Under the pieces are notes generated by a model that ran no database searches, was not told the DNA's origin, and worked only from the letters and a program-made list of their open reading frames with translations. The position numbers and the translations under genes are program-made. Of a stretch of DNA of 22,874 nt, positions 21,595 to 22,874 are shown piece by piece (within the stretch, counting starts at the first letter, position 1; every line of letters starts with the position of its first letter). Source of the stretch: an uncultured Collinsella sp. (GTDB lineage Bacteria; Actinomycetota; Coriobacteriia; Coriobacteriales; Coriobacteriaceae); the NCBI GenBank assembly GCA_900547285.1, contig URGF01000015.1, positions 1 through 22,874 of the forward strand, in the 5' to 3' direction.

Positions 21595-22779
21595 TTACAG
21601 ATGGACATCGGGATCGAGCATTTGAGCACTCACGCGCATGGATAACGCCAGGTTTTGGAACGTTTCCAGACGCAGGCTATCGATCTGCCCGGCGTCCTCG
21701 GCCTCGCGAACGGCGCAACCCGGCTCATGGGTATGCGTGCAATCGCCAAACCGGCACGCGCGCGATGCCTCGACAATCTCGGGGAAGGCGCGGGCCAGTC
21801 CCCGCTCGTGCCCCACGAGCGGTAGGCTGCGCAGGCCCGGGGCATCGGCGATCACGCCGGCGTCGCCCGGCAGCGTCACCATCACGCGCGCGACGGTAGT
21901 GTGACGGCCCTGGTCGTCGCGTTCGCGCACACCGCCGGTCGCCAACGTATCGTGGCCCAGCAGCGCATTGAGCAGCGTCGACTTGCCGGCACCCGACTCG
22001 CCCAGAATCATGGCGCAGCTCCCGGCAGGCACGCAGGCACGGACCTCGTCCAGGCCGCGGCCCTCGGCAGAGGACGTCACGATCACGCGCACGTCCGGAC
22101 CCACCAGGCGGCGCACGCGGTCCAGATCGCGCTCGAGTTCCTCGGCATCGCAGCGGTCAGCTTTGGTGAGTACCACCACCGGCTCGGCATCGCAGTCGAG
22201 CGCCAATACCAGCGAACGCGCCACACGGTCGAGCAGCACCTCGCCGGCACCGAGCGCCTGCACGATTAGCACGCTATCCACGTTGGAGCAGAGCACCTGG
22301 CGCTCTCCGCGGGCACGGCCGCGCCAACGCTCAAAGCTCGTACGGCGCGGCAGCACGCATTCAATCACGCCCATATCGTGCCCGGGAGCGCGGCGCACCG
22401 CCACACGATCGCCCACGGCAGGCAGCAGGACCTCGTCCCCACCGCGCGACTTGGCAAATCCCACGGCATGCTCGGCGCGGAAGGTATCGTCGGCAGTCGC
22501 CACCAGCGGAAACCCACGATCCAAGCGCACCACGGCGCCAAGCTGCATCTGCTCGGGCTCCTCGGCATGTGCGCAGAAATCATCAAAGGCAGCCTGCTGA
22601 GCTTCATCGACCGGCAGGTCATCAAACGCCGGAACATCCTGCAGCGCGTCAAGCCCCGGTACACTCGCCAGCAACTCCTCAGCAGATGCAGGGGGTTCGG
22701 TCGCGAGCTTCCGACGACGATCACGCTTAGCCCGCGCCCCCGTCGTCTTTTTCTTCGCCTTAGCCTTAGCCTTGCCCAC
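21595..22779 (-). CDS. rsgA: Small ribosomal subunit biogenesis GTPase RsgA
   Basis: A circularly permuted GTPase that checks late 30S assembly at the decoding centre. The 394-residue product starts with a Lys/Arg-rich tail (1-24) and an acidic linker (30-78), longer than the usual 290-350 residues. An OB-fold domain (about 79-145) follows, then G4 TKAD (205-208), G1 GESGAGKST (260-268), G3 DAPG (312-315) and the zinc site C342, C347, H349 or H351, C355. The GTG at 22779 has GGAGG five bases upstream. The G motifs are in permuted order G4-G5-G1-G2-G3, as in all family members. It appears to be a single-gene unit. Confidence 0.96.
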   Translation of the reverse strand: MGKAKAKAKKKTTGARAKRDRRRKLATEPPASAEELLASVPGLDALQDVPAFDDLPVDEAQQAAFDDFCAHAEEPEQMQLGAVVRLDRGFPLVATADDTFRAEHAVGFAKSRGGDEVLLPAVGDRVAVRRAPGHDMGVIECVLPRRTSFERWRGRARGERQVLCSNVDSVLIVQALGAGEVLLDRVARSLVLALDCDAEPVVVLTKADRCDAEELERDLDRVRRLVGPDVRVIVTSSAEGRGLDEVRACVPAGSCAMILGESGAGKSTLLNALLGHDTLATGGVRERDDQGRHTTVARVMVTLPGDAGVIADAPGLRSLPLVGHERGLARAFPEIVEASRACRFGDCTHTHEPGCAVREAEDAGQIDSLRLETFQNLALSMRVSAQMLDPDVHL

Positions 22780-22821
22780 AAGCGCCTCCCAGCACCATAA
22801 ATCACAACTGAGCAGGTATTT

Positions 22822-22870
22822 TAAATCAAAAAGAGCTGGCCGGGCAAAGCCCTAAATCAAAAAGAGCCGG
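22822..22870. repeat. Two 18-bp direct repeats, 31-base period
   Basis: TAAATCAAAAAGAGCTGG (22822-22839) recurs at 22853-22870 with one change (T to C). The period is 31 bases and the window ends four bases later, so more copies may follow. On the minus strand each copy begins with a C/G-rich part and reads into CTCTTTTTGATTT, so the repeats may be part of tandem terminators of a gene to the right. Confidence 0.5.
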
Positions 22871-22874
22871 TCGA

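Noticed and set aside
22822..22874. CRISPR array start
   Set aside because: The 13-base spacer is too short and the repeat unit is not palindromic.

Overview
The window looks like a chromosomal segment of a high-GC Gram-positive bacterium, most likely a gut Coriobacteriia of the Collinsella type. This is inferred from base composition, protein style, a secretin-less Tad locus and gene neighbourhoods; no database was searched. Almost every gene lies on the minus strand; the only plus-strand gene I can support is a 57-residue membrane protein at 2342-2515.

Positions 1-11030 are mostly housekeeping. Reading left to right (the reverse of transcription) they hold: a cut tRNA-Arg(ACG) and a complete, identical tRNA-Arg(ACG), each with its own promoter; an unrecognised 125-residue protein preceded by an SOS-box-like site; serS; a divergent promoter region with two perfect 12-bp palindromes; the small membrane protein; an inverted-repeat element; proC, rlmH and an SPFH/stomatin-like protein; tRNA-Leu(CAG); tatD overlapping rsmA; metG; rsmI; a GH5-like glycoside hydrolase whose catalytic acid/base Glu is missing; a REP-like hairpin; and tRNA-Phe(GAA). 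The rRNA methylation genes rlmH (23S), rsmA and rsmI (16S) and the ribosome-assembly GTPase rsgA give the region a translation theme.

Positions 11150-11760 hold a small toxin-antitoxin pair with a palindromic operator over its promoter. The toxin frame is broken at a run of five Gs.

Positions 11760-21345 are a compact, single-strand Tad/Flp type IVc pilus operon transcribed from right to left: cpaB - cpaE/tadZ (frame broken in a GC run) - tadA - tadB - tadC - flp - membrane protein - pilin-like protein - TadE-like - very large TadG-like - TadE-like - DUF192. Most junctions overlap, which suggests translational coupling. CpaE/TadZ should place the machine, the TadA ATPase with the TadB/TadC platform should assemble pilin, and four proteins carrying the same AQ[G/A/S]TxE prepilin signature should form or cap the fibre. 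No prepilin peptidase and no secretin are visible. A repeat-rich leader lies upstream, then rsgA, whose terminator separates the two units. The window ends in two copies of an 18-bp direct repeat.

The points most worth following are the GH5-like protein with Asp-Thr in place of Asn-Glu, the Cys-bearing giant TadG-like protein with DUF192 at the operon end, the two frame breaks at homopolymer runs, and the inverted-repeat element between the small membrane gene and proC.
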